From assembly GCF_004634245.1 (NCBI RefSeq), contig NZ_SJTF01000004.1, positions 62,001 through 126,000 on the forward strand: 64,000 bases of DNA. Reading direction: 5' to 3'. Origin of the DNA: Flavobacterium foetidum. Lineage in GTDB: Bacteria; Bacteroidota; Bacteroidia; Flavobacteriales; Flavobacteriaceae. Positions within the stretch are counted from its first letter, which is position 1. Every line of letters begins with the position of its first letter. The position numbers and the translations under genes are program-made. Under the pieces are notes generated by a model, which was not told where the DNA came from, made no database searches, and was given only the letters and a program-made list of their open reading frames with translations. Below, in pieces: positions 34,893 through 45,928 of the stretch.

Positions 34893-36248
34893 ATGGAAAA
34901 GCGTAAATTAAGTTTCTGGGAAATTTGGAACATGAGTTTCGGTTTCTTGGGAATACAAATGGGGTTTGCACTTCAGAATGCAAATGCCAGCAGGATTCTT
35001 CAAATTTTTGGTGCCGATGTGCATGAACTTTCGTGGTTTTGGATTATTGCTCCCTTAATGGGATTAATAGTGCAGCCAATAATTGGTCATTACAGCGACA
35101 AAACTTGGGGGAGATTCGGCAGACGAAAACCTTTCTTTTTAGTGGGAGCCGTTTTAGCTTCGGTGGGATTAATTCTAATGCCACAAGCTAATATTTTCAT
35201 TTCTGTACTGCCTGCGCTATGGGTTGGAGCCGGAATGTTAATGATTATGGATGCTTCTTTCAACATTGCGATGGAGCCTTTTCGTGCACTTGTTGGCGAC
35301 AATTTAAGAACAGACCAGCATACTGCGGGGTTCAGTATCCAAACTTCATTAATTGGTTTTGGAGCCGTAATTGGTTCTGCACTTCCTTATATTTTAACGA
35401 AATATTTCGGTGTTCCAAACAGCACAGTTCCTGGAAGCGTACCCTTAAATCTGACTTTGTCATTTATCATTGGCGCTGCAGTTTTAATTGGTTCCATCTT
35501 AGTAACTGTATTCACAACCAAAGAATACTCGCCCGAAGAATTAGCAAAATTTGAAAATCCGCAAAATGTGGTGGTTTCTGATTCTGAGGAAAAATCAAAA
35601 ATCACGGACATCTTTAGTGATTTTGCAAAAATGCCAGCTACAATGCGTCAGCTCAGCTGGGTGCAGTTTTTTTCTTGGTTCGGATTATTCGGCATGTGGG
35701 TTTTTACGACTCCTGCCATCGCACATCATATCTACGGACTGCCGCTCGACGACACTTCTAGCCAGCAATATCAAGACGCTGGAGACTGGGTCGGAATCCT
35801 GTTTGGTGTTTATAACTTTGTTTCTGCTATTGTCGCTTTGTTTTTCTTGCCATATATCGCCAAAAAAATCGGGCGAAAAGCAACGCATTCCCTTTCTTTA
35901 GTCATTGGCGGAATCGGTTTGATATCGATTTACTTCATGCCAAATGAAAACTGGATCGTATTGCCTATGATTTTAGTCGGAATCGCATGGGCAAGTATTC
36001 TGGCTATGCCTTACGCAATACTTGCAGGATCTATTACGCCTAAAAAAATGGGTGTTTACATCGGAATTTTCAACTTCTTTGTGGTTATTCCACAAATCGT
36101 AAATGCTTTAATCGGAGGCCCAATTGTAAAATACCTTTACAATGGAGATGCTATTTATGCTTTAGTTACAAGCGGTGTCAGCTTTCTAATTGCTGCGGCT
36201 TTGGTTTCTAAAGTAAAAGACGTAGACGACGTTTCCCAAAAAATATAA
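34893..36248 (+). CDS. MFS sugar transporter (maltose type)
   Basis: A 451-residue protein with twelve likely membrane segments and the MFS motif GHYSDKTWGRFGRRKPF between helices 2 and 3. It resembles the GPH/SLC45-like sugar symporters found beside maltose phosphorylase genes in Bacteroidota, with early FWEIWNMSFGFLGIQMGFAL. I infer uptake of maltose or short maltodextrin from the periplasm. The gene begins the plus-strand operon that continues into pgmB (23-base gap) and the GH65 gene. Substrate is inferred from context. Confidence 0.88.
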   Translation: MEKRKLSFWEIWNMSFGFLGIQMGFALQNANASRILQIFGADVHELSWFWIIAPLMGLIVQPIIGHYSDKTWGRFGRRKPFFLVGAVLASVGLILMPQANIFISVLPALWVGAGMLMIMDASFNIAMEPFRALVGDNLRTDQHTAGFSIQTSLIGFGAVIGSALPYILTKYFGVPNSTVPGSVPLNLTLSFIIGAAVLIGSILVTVFTTKEYSPEELAKFENPQNVVVSDSEEKSKITDIFSDFAKMPATMRQLSWVQFFSWFGLFGMWVFTTPAIAHHIYGLPLDDTSSQQYQDAGDWVGILFGVYNFVSAIVALFFLPYIAKKIGRKATHSLSLVIGGIGLISIYFMPNENWIVLPMILVGIAWASILAMPYAILAGSITPKKMGVYIGIFNFFVVIPQIVNALIGGPIVKYLYNGDAIYALVTSGVSFLIAAALVSKVKDVDDVSQKI

Positions 36249-36271
36249 TTAAGATTAATTTTTCCCCTAAA

Positions 36272-36925
36272 ATGAACAAAAAGGCATTTATATTCGACCT
36301 TGACGGAGTTATTGTAGACACCGCTAAATACCACTTTTTGGCGTGGCAGAAAATCGCCCAGTCATTAAATATAAATTTTACCCACGAACATAACGAACTT
36401 TTAAAAGGCGTAAGCCGTGTTCGCTCGTTAGACATCATACTTGAATTAGGCAATGTTCAGGCTTCTCAGGAAGACAAAGAAAAATGGCTTATTAAAAAAA
36501 ACGAAGATTATTTGTCTTATTTGGTTGATATGGATGAAAGTGAGGTTCTTCCAGGAGTTTTAAAAATTCTAAAACTATTAAAAGATAAAAATCAGGGAAT
36601 TGCACTGGGTTCGGCCAGCAAAAATGCAAGACCAATTCTAGAAAAAACGGGTGTTCTGTCTTACTTCGATGTTATTGTTGACGGAAACGATGTCAGCAAC
36701 GCAAAACCAGACCCTGAAGTTTTCTTAAAAGCGGCTCAATTATTAAACATTGACCCAAAAGATTCAATCGTATTTGAAGATTCTGTTGCCGGAATTCAGG
36801 CAGCAAACATCGCAGAAATGGTAAGTGTTGGAATTGGTGAGGAAACAATTTTACATGAAGCTGATCATATTTTTAAAGATTTTACCCAAATCACAGCAGA
36901 CTTTATAGAAAAATTAATCAATTAG
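36272..36925 (+). CDS. pgmB: Beta-phosphoglucomutase
   Basis: A 217-residue HAD protein with nucleophile motif FDLDGVIVDT (D8 and D10), cap residues, GSASKNA (motif II) and VFEDSVAGIQAA (motif IV). It converts beta-glucose-1-phosphate to glucose-6-phosphate through a 1,6-bisphosphate intermediate. This is the step that follows inverting GH65 phosphorolysis of maltose, and the GH65 gene is next. Its stop codon lies inside the 5' arm of a 12-bp inverted repeat. Confidence 0.94.
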   Translation: MNKKAFIFDLDGVIVDTAKYHFLAWQKIAQSLNINFTHEHNELLKGVSRVRSLDIILELGNVQASQEDKEKWLIKKNEDYLSYLVDMDESEVLPGVLKILKLLKDKNQGIALGSASKNARPILEKTGVLSYFDVIVDGNDVSNAKPDPEVFLKAAQLLNIDPKDSIVFEDSVAGIQAANIAEMVSVGIGEETILHEADHIFKDFTQITADFIEKLIN

Positions 36926-36979
36926 AAAATGTGCCAATTAGATAATTTCTAAATCGTGCAATTATCTCATTTTCTAATT
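36920..36979. repeat. Inverted repeat between pgmB and the GH65 gene
   Basis: Perfect 12-bp arms at 36920-36931 and 36968-36979. The inner words (AATGTGCCAATTAG, CGTGCAATTATC) resemble the sequence at 57871-57907. It overlaps the pgmB stop and could act as an mRNA-processing or stability hairpin inside the operon. Confidence 0.6.
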
Positions 36980-37001
36980 AACTCATTATCAAATTAAATA
37001 A

Positions 37002-39305
37002 ATGAACCAAGATTATATAAAACCAGACAATTGGTCAATTATCGAGGAAGGATTTGACGCAGAACGCGTAAAATCGTCTGAAAGTCTTTTTAGTATCGGA
37101 AACGGTGCTATGGGACAACGCGCCAATTTTGAAGAAAAATATTCAGGCAAAACTTTCCAGGGAAGCTATATTGCCGGAATTTACTACCCAGACAAAACAA
37201 AAGTGGGCTGGTGGAAAAACGGTTATCCTAAATATTTCGCCAAAGTACTAAATGCTCCAAACTGGATTGGAATTGACATTGAAATCAACGAAGAAAATCT
37301 TGATTTAAACACATGTACCGAAGTTAGAAACTTCCGTAGAGAATTGAATATGAAAGAAGGATGGTACAATCGTTCTTTTGAAGCAGTTTTGAAAAACGGA
37401 ACTGAAATCGCTGTAAACGTGCGTCGTTTTCTTTCGTTAGATTTAGATGAAGCCGGAGTTATCAAATACGATATTACACCTTTAAACAAAGATGCAAAAA
37501 TCGTTTACAAACCGTATATCGATGCTGGTGTAACCAATGAAGACGCCAACTGGGAAGAAAAATTCTGGGAACCTCTTGAAGTTAAAAAAGGAACAAACGA
37601 AGCTTTTGTAACCGCTCAAACGTTCAAAACGCATTTTAAGGTTACGACTTTCATGCACAATACGATTTTGGCAAATGGTGAAGATGCTCATATTTCGCCG
37701 TCAACAATCGATTCAACGGTAGATAAAGTTCAATATACTTACGGAACTATTATTGCTAAAGGACAAACCTCAACCATTCAAAAAATTGGAGGTTATACCG
37801 TTTCTTTAAACCATGAAAATACCTTGGCTGGAGCCGAAAAAGTAATCAAATCTGCTGTTGCTTTAGGATATGAAACTTTGCTTCAAAACCAAATCGATGC
37901 CTGGGCAAAAGTTTGGGAAATGTCAGATATTACAATTGAAGGCGATGTCAAAGCACAACAAGGAATTCGTTTCAACATCTTCCAATTAAACCAAACCTAT
38001 TCAGGAAAAGATTCTCGTTTAAATATTGGTCCAAAAGGTTTCACGGGAGAAAAATACGGCGGATCTACGTATTGGGACACTGAGGCGTATTGTATTCCAT
38101 TTTACATGGCGACAAAAGATCAGCAAGTGGCTAGAAACTTATTGACGTATCGTTACAATCAATTGGACAAAGCGATTGAAAACGCAAAAGACAATTTAGG
38201 TTTCAAAAACGGTGCGGCTCTATATCCAATGGTAACCATGAACGGTGAAGAATGCCACAACGAATGGGAAATCACACACGAGGAAATCCACAGAAATGGA
38301 GCGATTGCTTTTGCGATTTACAACTATAACCGCTACACGGGAGATTACTCTTATATTCCAGAAAAAGGATTAGAAGTTTTAATCGGAATTGCGCGTTTCT
38401 GGCACCAGAGAGCTTCTTTCTCAAAAGATAAAAATCAGTACGTAATTCTTGGCGTTACAGGACCAAACGAATACGAAAACAACATCAACAATAATTTCTA
38501 CACCAATTATATTGCAAAATGGTGTATTGATTTTGCTGCTGAACAAATCGAAAAAGTAGCTGCAGAATATCCTGCAGATCACAAACGTATTCTTGAAAAA
38601 GTGAGCCTTTCGGCGAATGAAATTCAGGAATGGAAAAAAGTGGCAGACGATATGTATTTCCCAATTTCTGAAGAACTTGGAATCTACTTACAGCAAGACG
38701 GTTTCTTAGATAAAGACTTAGTTCCGGTAAAAGATTTGGATAAATCACAGCGTCCAATCAACCAAAAGTGGTCTTGGGATCGTGTGTTGCGTTCTCCATA
38801 CATCAAACAGGCAGACGTTTTACAAGGTTTTTATTTCTTCGAAGATCATTTTTCGAAAGAAGAATTAAAACGTAATTTCGAGTTTTACGAATCGTTTACG
38901 GTTCACGAAAGTTCACTTTCACCTTGCGTGCACTCAATCCAAGCTGCGGCATTAGATAAAATGGATATGGCCTATACCTTTTATTTAAGAACTTCTCGTT
39001 TGGATTTGGATGATTATAATAAAGAAGTAGAAGAAGGTTGTCATATCACGTCAATGGCCGGTACATGGATGAGTATCGTGGAAGGCTTTGGAGGAATGCG
39101 TGTTAAAAATGACCAACTTCATTTCTCACCAAAAATTCCAAAAGAATGGAAAGGTTATTCGTTTAAAATCAATTTCAGAAATCAGATTTTAAAAGTTTCT
39201 GTAAATCATAACGAAACGACTTTTACTGTCGACGGCGATCAGGATTTAAATATTATAGTGAATGGCAAAACTATAACTGCTGGTAAACTCGCACCAATTA
39301 ATTAA
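37002..39305 (+). CDS. GH65 glycoside phosphorylase, probably maltose phosphorylase
   Basis: A 767-residue cytosolic protein with no signal peptide. It has the GH65 N-terminal domain (about 1-270), the (alpha/alpha)6 catalytic barrel with YWDTEAYCIPFY and ECHNEWEITHEEIHRNG containing the general acid, and GCHITSMAGTW of the phosphate site near residue 680. Inverting phosphorolysis of maltose gives beta-glucose-1-phosphate and glucose. The family also includes trehalose and kojibiose phosphorylases, but the locus (SusCD, amylases, GH97) favours maltose. It is preceded by pgmB, which uses the product. Confidence 0.93.
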   Translation: MNQDYIKPDNWSIIEEGFDAERVKSSESLFSIGNGAMGQRANFEEKYSGKTFQGSYIAGIYYPDKTKVGWWKNGYPKYFAKVLNAPNWIGIDIEINEENLDLNTCTEVRNFRRELNMKEGWYNRSFEAVLKNGTEIAVNVRRFLSLDLDEAGVIKYDITPLNKDAKIVYKPYIDAGVTNEDANWEEKFWEPLEVKKGTNEAFVTAQTFKTHFKVTTFMHNTILANGEDAHISPSTIDSTVDKVQYTYGTIIAKGQTSTIQKIGGYTVSLNHENTLAGAEKVIKSAVALGYETLLQNQIDAWAKVWEMSDITIEGDVKAQQGIRFNIFQLNQTYSGKDSRLNIGPKGFTGEKYGGSTYWDTEAYCIPFYMATKDQQVARNLLTYRYNQLDKAIENAKDNLGFKNGAALYPMVTMNGEECHNEWEITHEEIHRNGAIAFAIYNYNRYTGDYSYIPEKGLEVLIGIARFWHQRASFSKDKNQYVILGVTGPNEYENNINNNFYTNYIAKWCIDFAAEQIEKVAAEYPADHKRILEKVSLSANEIQEWKKVADDMYFPISEELGIYLQQDGFLDKDLVPVKDLDKSQRPINQKWSWDRVLRSPYIKQADVLQGFYFFEDHFSKEELKRNFEFYESFTVHESSLSPCVHSIQAAALDKMDMAYTFYLRTSRLDLDDYNKEVEEGCHITSMAGTWMSIVEGFGGMRVKNDQLHFSPKIPKEWKGYSFKINFRNQILKVSVNHNETTFTVDGDQDLNIIVNGKTITAGKLAPIN

Positions 39306-39320
39306 ATTACAATACTCTAA

Positions 39321-41447
<2,127 letters not shown>

Positions 41448-41455
41448 TTTAAATT

Positions 41456-41536
41456 AACCATATAAGAAATGTAAGTCCATTTAAATAGAAATCTCCCCAT
41501 TTTTGTCTTAAATGTTCTTACATTTCTTATATGGTT
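41456..41536. repeat. Dispersed AACCATATAAG hairpin element (copy 1)
   Basis: Perfect 20-bp arms (41456-41475 and 41517-41536) beginning AACCATATAAGAAATGTAAG, with a 41-base loop. The same ends define six tandem units at 47298-47765 and one copy at 55722-55807. Located between susB and the second GH13 gene. Confidence 0.8.
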
Positions 41537-41547
41537 TAAATTCTTCT

Positions 41548-41623
41548 CCTGCAAGGTTTTGCAAACCTTGTAGGTTTAAACTTTTCTCAAAACATACCTA
41601 CAAGGTTTTGTAAACCTTGCAGG
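41548..41623. repeat. Nested CAAGGTTT palindrome
   Basis: Two 28-base arms (41548-41575 and 41596-41623) pair at 25 of 28 positions, and each arm is itself palindromic (CAAGGTTT, short centre, AAACCTTG). It can fold as one long hairpin or two short ones. It lies 20 bases before the second GH13 gene. Confidence 0.75.
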
Positions 41624-41642
41624 AAAAATAAAACTATAAATT

Positions 41643-43505
41643 ATGAGGATTCAAACAAACCACAATTTCTACAAATTAATCCTAATGGTCTTGCTTTTTT
41701 CCGCTTCCGCGAAAGCGCAAATCCAAAAAGTAGAACCGCCTTTCTGGTACGCCGGAATGAAAAATTCGGAACTGCAGATTATGTTCTACGGAAAAAATAT
41801 TTCACAATACGAAGCTTCGGTTTCTAATAATATTGTGATTAAAAACGTCGAGAAAACAGAAAACCCAAATTACCTTTTCGTAACCATCGATACAAAAGAT
41901 GTCAAAGCTTCTGAATTAACTTTCTCTTTCAAAAACAAAAACAAAATCGCTTTTACTCAGAAATATGCGCTTAAAGAAAGAAGAGCCAATTCTGCCGACA
42001 GAAAAAGTTATGATGCTTCTGATTTGATTTACTTAATCATGCCGGATCGTTTTGCTAATGGAAATCCGAAAAATGACAGCAATGTTTCTTTAACTGAAAA
42101 AGCAAACCGCCAAGATCCAAGCGGACGTCATGGAGGTGATATCGAAGGAATCATCAAAAATTTAGATTATATTGCGTCTCTTGGCGCAACCACAATTTGG
42201 AGCACACCTTTATGCGAAGACAACGACAAACAGCATTCGTATCACACTTACGGACAATCTGATGTTTACAAAATTGACCCGCGTTACGGAACAAATGACG
42301 ATTACGCTCGTCTTTCTGCAGAAATGCACAAAAAAAACATGAAACTGGTTATGGATTATGTGACGAATCACTGGGGAATTACGCACTGGATGATGAAAGA
42401 TATTCCAACCAAAACCTGGTTCAATCAATTTGAAACGTTCACACAAACACACCACAGACGTGAAGTTATTACCGATATTCATGCTTCAAAAATCGATCAG
42501 GAAGTTTGTGTTGATGGCTGGTTTGTGCCTTCAATGCCTGACTTGAATCTTAGAAATCCTTTGGTTGCAAAATATTTAACTCAAAATGCTATTTGGTGGA
42601 TTGAATTTGCGAATCTTGACGGATTCAGAGTAGATACTTATAATTACTCTGATAAAACTGCCATGGCAGAATGGGCAAAATCTATTACAAATGAATACCC
42701 TAATTTCAATATTGTGGGCGAAATCTGGATGCATAATCAGGCGAATTTAGCTTTTTGGCAGAAAGACAGCAAAATTGGTGCGATTGAAAACTACAATTCA
42801 AATCTTCCAAGTGTAATGGATTTTACGCTTCAAAGCCAGATTACTTCTGCTTTCAACGAAGATAATCCAAGCTGGGACAACGGATTGATTAAATTCTACA
42901 ACAATTTTGCAATGGATTTTTTATATCCAAATACGAATAATATTTTGGTCTTCTCCGAAAATCATGACACGGATCGCATGAATGAAAAGTTCAAATACGA
43001 TTTACCAAAATACAAACTAGCAATGACTTTATTGGCAACAGTTCGCGGAATTCCACAGATTTATTACGGTTCAGAAATCGGAATGGGCGGTGATAAAGGT
43101 AAAGGTGGTGATGCCGATATTCGTCAAGATTTCCCAGGCGGATGGGCTGGCGATAAAAACAACGCTTTCACCAAAGAAGGAAGAACGGCTGAACAAGCAG
43201 CTTTCTTTGATTTCTCTTCGAAATTATTCAACTGGAGAAAAACAAACGAAGCGGTTCACTTTGGAAAAATGACGCATTACATTCCAGAAAATAACACTTA
43301 TGTATATTTCAGATATACTGATAATAAAACGGTTATGGTAATTTTCAATAACAATGCAAAGGAGCAGGTTGTAAAAACAAATCGTTTCAAAGAAAACATC
43401 AAAAACTACAAATCAGGAAAAGATGTTATCACAGGAAAAACATTCGATTTGGCTACTGAAATTACTTTAGAGCCAAAATCAGCTTTGGTTTTAGAATTGG
43501 AATAA
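41643..43505 (+). CDS. GH13 neopullulanase/cyclomaltodextrinase-like amylase, exported
   Basis: A 620-residue protein with signal peptide (about 1-25, ending AKAQ), an N-terminal beta domain (about 26-115, CBM34/cyclomaltodextrinase-N-like), GH13 barrel with nucleophile D331 in DGFRVDTYNY, acid E360 in VGEIWM and D442 in SENHDTDRM, then a C-terminal beta domain. It is like SusA: it cuts maltodextrins or cyclodextrins in the periplasm. It has no T9SS domain, unlike the 24738-27611 amylase, so the two probably act in different compartments. Separated from susB by two repeat elements. Confidence 0.92.
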   Translation: MRIQTNHNFYKLILMVLLFSASAKAQIQKVEPPFWYAGMKNSELQIMFYGKNISQYEASVSNNIVIKNVEKTENPNYLFVTIDTKDVKASELTFSFKNKNKIAFTQKYALKERRANSADRKSYDASDLIYLIMPDRFANGNPKNDSNVSLTEKANRQDPSGRHGGDIEGIIKNLDYIASLGATTIWSTPLCEDNDKQHSYHTYGQSDVYKIDPRYGTNDDYARLSAEMHKKNMKLVMDYVTNHWGITHWMMKDIPTKTWFNQFETFTQTHHRREVITDIHASKIDQEVCVDGWFVPSMPDLNLRNPLVAKYLTQNAIWWIEFANLDGFRVDTYNYSDKTAMAEWAKSITNEYPNFNIVGEIWMHNQANLAFWQKDSKIGAIENYNSNLPSVMDFTLQSQITSAFNEDNPSWDNGLIKFYNNFAMDFLYPNTNNILVFSENHDTDRMNEKFKYDLPKYKLAMTLLATVRGIPQIYYGSEIGMGGDKGKGGDADIRQDFPGGWAGDKNNAFTKEGRTAEQAAFFDFSSKLFNWRKTNEAVHFGKMTHYIPENNTYVYFRYTDNKTVMVIFNNNAKEQVVKTNRFKENIKNYKSGKDVITGKTFDLATEITLEPKSALVLELE

Positions 43506-43516
43506 AGCTTTTATTT

Positions 43517-43663
43517 AAACACATAGAGACATAGTTTTTCTAGCTGAACAAAAGGCGTTTCACTTGTTTAAAAAAACATAGTTATCAACTCAAAACTATG
43601 TTAATGACTAGTCATTTTTTTCTAACTTTTTAGACAAAGAAAAATCTATGATTCTATGTGTTT
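43517..43663. repeat. Nested inverted repeat of the ACACATAG type
   Basis: Outer 10-bp arms AAACACATAG (43517-43526) and CTATGTGTTT (43654-43663) enclose an inner hairpin (43575-43583 with 43594-43602). It follows the GH13 stop. With the next element it fills the 385-base gap to the GDPD gene. Confidence 0.6.
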
Positions 43664-43673
43664 TAAATTTTAT

Positions 43674-43876
43674 TGCCACATATTATAGAGATTAACACAG
43701 ATTTTGTCTGCCACAAATTACACGAATTTCCACGAATTTATTTATCATATTTGAATTAGTGAAATTCGAGAAATTAGTGGCAAAAGAAAAAAATCCTTTA
43801 AATCTTTTTAATCTGTGGCTAACTTTTTTTATAATCCTTGTGCCTTTGCGTAAAACTTTGCGACCTTTGCGGTTAA
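43674..43876. repeat. GCCACAAATT-type nested inverted repeat followed by a TTTGCGGTT word
   Basis: GCCACAAATTACACGAATTT at 43710 is opposed by AATTAGTGAAATTCG to AATTAGTGGC ending at 43781; outer words GCCACA and TCTGTGGC (to 43819) also pair. From 43836 to 43876 a half-element of the CTTTGCG/TTTGCGGTT family follows. The GDPD start lies 15 bases beyond. A longer frame from 43759 reads through this repeat and is not taken as coding. Confidence 0.6.
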
Positions 43877-43890
43877 AAAAACACTGCAAA

Positions 43891-44568
43891 ATGCTCAAAA
43901 TTGCACATCGAGGCGCCAAAGCCTACGAACCTGAAAATACTTTACCAGCTTTTCAAAAGGCATTAGACCTAAATTCAGACGGAATAGAACTCGACGTTCA
44001 TTTGAGTTCCGATGGGCATATAATCGTAATTCACGACGAAACCATCGACAGAACCACCAATGGGAAAGGTCTTGTAAACACTTTTACTTTGGCAGAATTA
44101 AAATCATTTCTAATTGATGGAGAAAACCAAATTCCAACTTTAAACGAAGTTTTTGATTTGGTAGACAAAAAATGCTTCATCAATATTGAATTAAAAGGTC
44201 TAGGAACTGCTCCTAAAGTTGTCGAGTTAATCGAGGAATATATTTCACAAAAAAACTGGAAATACGAGCATTTTATCATTTCAAGTTTCGATTGGAACAT
44301 GCTGACGGAAACATCAAAACTAAACTCAAATATTCCAATTGGTGTTCTAACAGAAGAAAATATCGAAACCGCTTTGGCTTTCGCCGAAAAAATAAAAGCA
44401 AAAGCCATTCATCCCGATTTTCAATTACTAAACATTGATAATGTAAGCGAAATGCAGAAAAAAGGTTTTCTAGTTTTACCTTGGACAGTAAACACCAAAG
44501 AAGACATTCAAAAAATAAAAAGTTACAAAGTAAACGGAATTATTTCTGATAATCCAGACAAAATATAA
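43891..44568 (+). CDS. Glycerophosphodiester phosphodiesterase
   Basis: Start at the ATG at 43891 (MLKIAHRGAKAYEPENTLPA), where the conserved GDPD fold begins; 225 residues. The catalytic HRGA and PENT motifs, ELDVHLSSDG and VIHDETIDRTTNGKG are visible. GDPD enzymes hydrolyse glycerophosphodiesters to glycerol-3-phosphate and an alcohol, needing a divalent metal. No signal peptide is seen, so it is probably cytosolic. It stands between repeat elements and has no obvious operon partner. Confidence 0.93.
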   Translation: MLKIAHRGAKAYEPENTLPAFQKALDLNSDGIELDVHLSSDGHIIVIHDETIDRTTNGKGLVNTFTLAELKSFLIDGENQIPTLNEVFDLVDKKCFINIELKGLGTAPKVVELIEEYISQKNWKYEHFIISSFDWNMLTETSKLNSNIPIGVLTEENIETALAFAEKIKAKAIHPDFQLLNIDNVSEMQKKGFLVLPWTVNTKEDIQKIKSYKVNGIISDNPDKI

Positions 44569-44582
44569 AGTTTAAAATTTTA

Positions 44583-44702
44583 GCCACAGATTAAAAAATT
44601 TTGCCACAAATTCCACAAATTTTCACAAATTAAATGCGAAAATCAATTTGTGGAATTTGTGGTAAAATAAAAAAATTAGTGCTAATTAGTGCAATTCGTG
44701 GC
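44583..44702. repeat. GCCACAAATT-type nested inverted repeat
   Basis: A perfect 18-bp inner stem (44604-44621 with 44645-44662) inside outer words GCCACAGATT and AATTCGTGGC. It lies between the GDPD and flavoprotein genes and belongs to the same family as 43674-43819 and 61697-61833. Confidence 0.7.
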
Positions 44703-44715
44703 AACCTAAAAAAAT

Positions 44716-45924
44716 ATGATCAAAAATTTCGACATCATCATCGTTGGCGGAGGCGCAGCCGGCTTTTTTACCGCGATTAATATTGCAGAGAAAAATCCGA
44801 AACTGAAAATCGCCATTTTAGAAAGAGGAAAAGAAGTGCTTTCTAAGGTTCGTGTTTCTGGTGGCGGACGTTGCAACGTTACACACGCCTGTTTCGAACC
44901 CAACGAATTGGTTAAATTTTATCCCCGAGGTGAAAAAGAACTTCGCGGGCCATTTCACCAATTTTGTTCTGGCGATACTATCGAATGGTTCGAGAAACAT
45001 GGCGTTGAATTAAAAATTGAAGAAGATGGCAGAATGTTTCCTGTTTCTAATTCATCGCAAACCATTATCGACTGTTTCTTAAAAGCAACCGAAAAATTAG
45101 GCATAAAAGTTTTGACAGGTCAAAGCGTTCAATCGATTTTCAAAAAAGAAAATCACTGGAAAATTGATACGCAGACTGATAATTACGCTGCTGAAAAATT
45201 GATTATGGCAACGGGCAGCAATCCTAAAATATGGGAAATGCTTCAAGAACATGGACACGCAATTGTGAGCCCTGTTCCTTCCCTATTTACTTTCAACATT
45301 AAAGATTCGAGAATTAAGGAATTACCAGGCGTCGCTGCAAAAGTTTCGGTAAAAGTCAAAGACACTAAACTAGAATCAACTGGGCCTTTGCTGATTACGC
45401 ATTGGGGAATGAGCGGTCCAGCAATTTTAAAACTTTCGGCTTGGGGCGCTCGTATTCTGCATGATAAGAATTATCAGTTTACGATTTTTGTCAATTGGCT
45501 GAATGATGTTGATTATGAAGACGCCGAAAAAATCTTAAAAGACTTAAAACAAGAACATGCTAAAAAAGCCGTTTCCAAAAAATCTCCTTTTGACTTTCCG
45601 AATCGTTTATGGGAAGGTCTGGTTTTGGCTTCGGGAATTGATTCAGAGACTAAATGGGCAGATTTATCTAAAAACCAATTGCAGAATCTGACTTTGCAAC
45701 TCACAAAAGCCGAATTTAAAGTCAACGGAAAAAGTACTTTTAAAGAAGAATTTGTAACGGCTGGCGGAATCGATTTAAAGGAAATCAATTTCAAAACCAT
45801 GGAAAGCAAAATTCATCAGAACTTATATTTTGCCGGTGAAATTGTAAACATAGACGCTATTACGGGCGGATTTAATTTTCAGAATGCCTGGACAAGCGGG
45901 TTTATTCTGGCTCAAAATATTTAA
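44716..45924 (+). CDS. HI0933-like (BaiN/RdsA family) FAD-dependent oxidoreductase
   Basis: A 402-residue flavoprotein: N-terminal Rossmann dinucleotide motif IIVGGGAAGFFTAINIAEK, the family signature KVRVSGGGRCNVTHA, a central domain with LLITHWGMSGPAILKLSAWG, and C-terminal FAD closure TAGGIDLKEI plus GEIVNIDAITGGFNFQNAWTSG. Members of this family are poorly characterised NAD(P)/FAD oxidoreductases. The substrate cannot be named. The following HAD gene starts 4 bases after the stop, so they are probably co-transcribed. Confidence 0.9.
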   Translation: MIKNFDIIIVGGGAAGFFTAINIAEKNPKLKIAILERGKEVLSKVRVSGGGRCNVTHACFEPNELVKFYPRGEKELRGPFHQFCSGDTIEWFEKHGVELKIEEDGRMFPVSNSSQTIIDCFLKATEKLGIKVLTGQSVQSIFKKENHWKIDTQTDNYAAEKLIMATGSNPKIWEMLQEHGHAIVSPVPSLFTFNIKDSRIKELPGVAAKVSVKVKDTKLESTGPLLITHWGMSGPAILKLSAWGARILHDKNYQFTIFVNWLNDVDYEDAEKILKDLKQEHAKKAVSKKSPFDFPNRLWEGLVLASGIDSETKWADLSKNQLQNLTLQLTKAEFKVNGKSTFKEEFVTAGGIDLKEINFKTMESKIHQNLYFAGEIVNIDAITGGFNFQNAWTSGFILAQNI

Positions 45925-45928
45925 TAGA

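Noticed and set aside
35219..35901. Overlapping frames within the sugar transporter gene
   Set aside because: They have shadow-type composition and lie fully inside a well-supported gene.
43759..43890. N-terminal extension of the GDPD protein
   Set aside because: The extension reads through two repeat elements, while the family fold begins exactly at the ATG at 43891.
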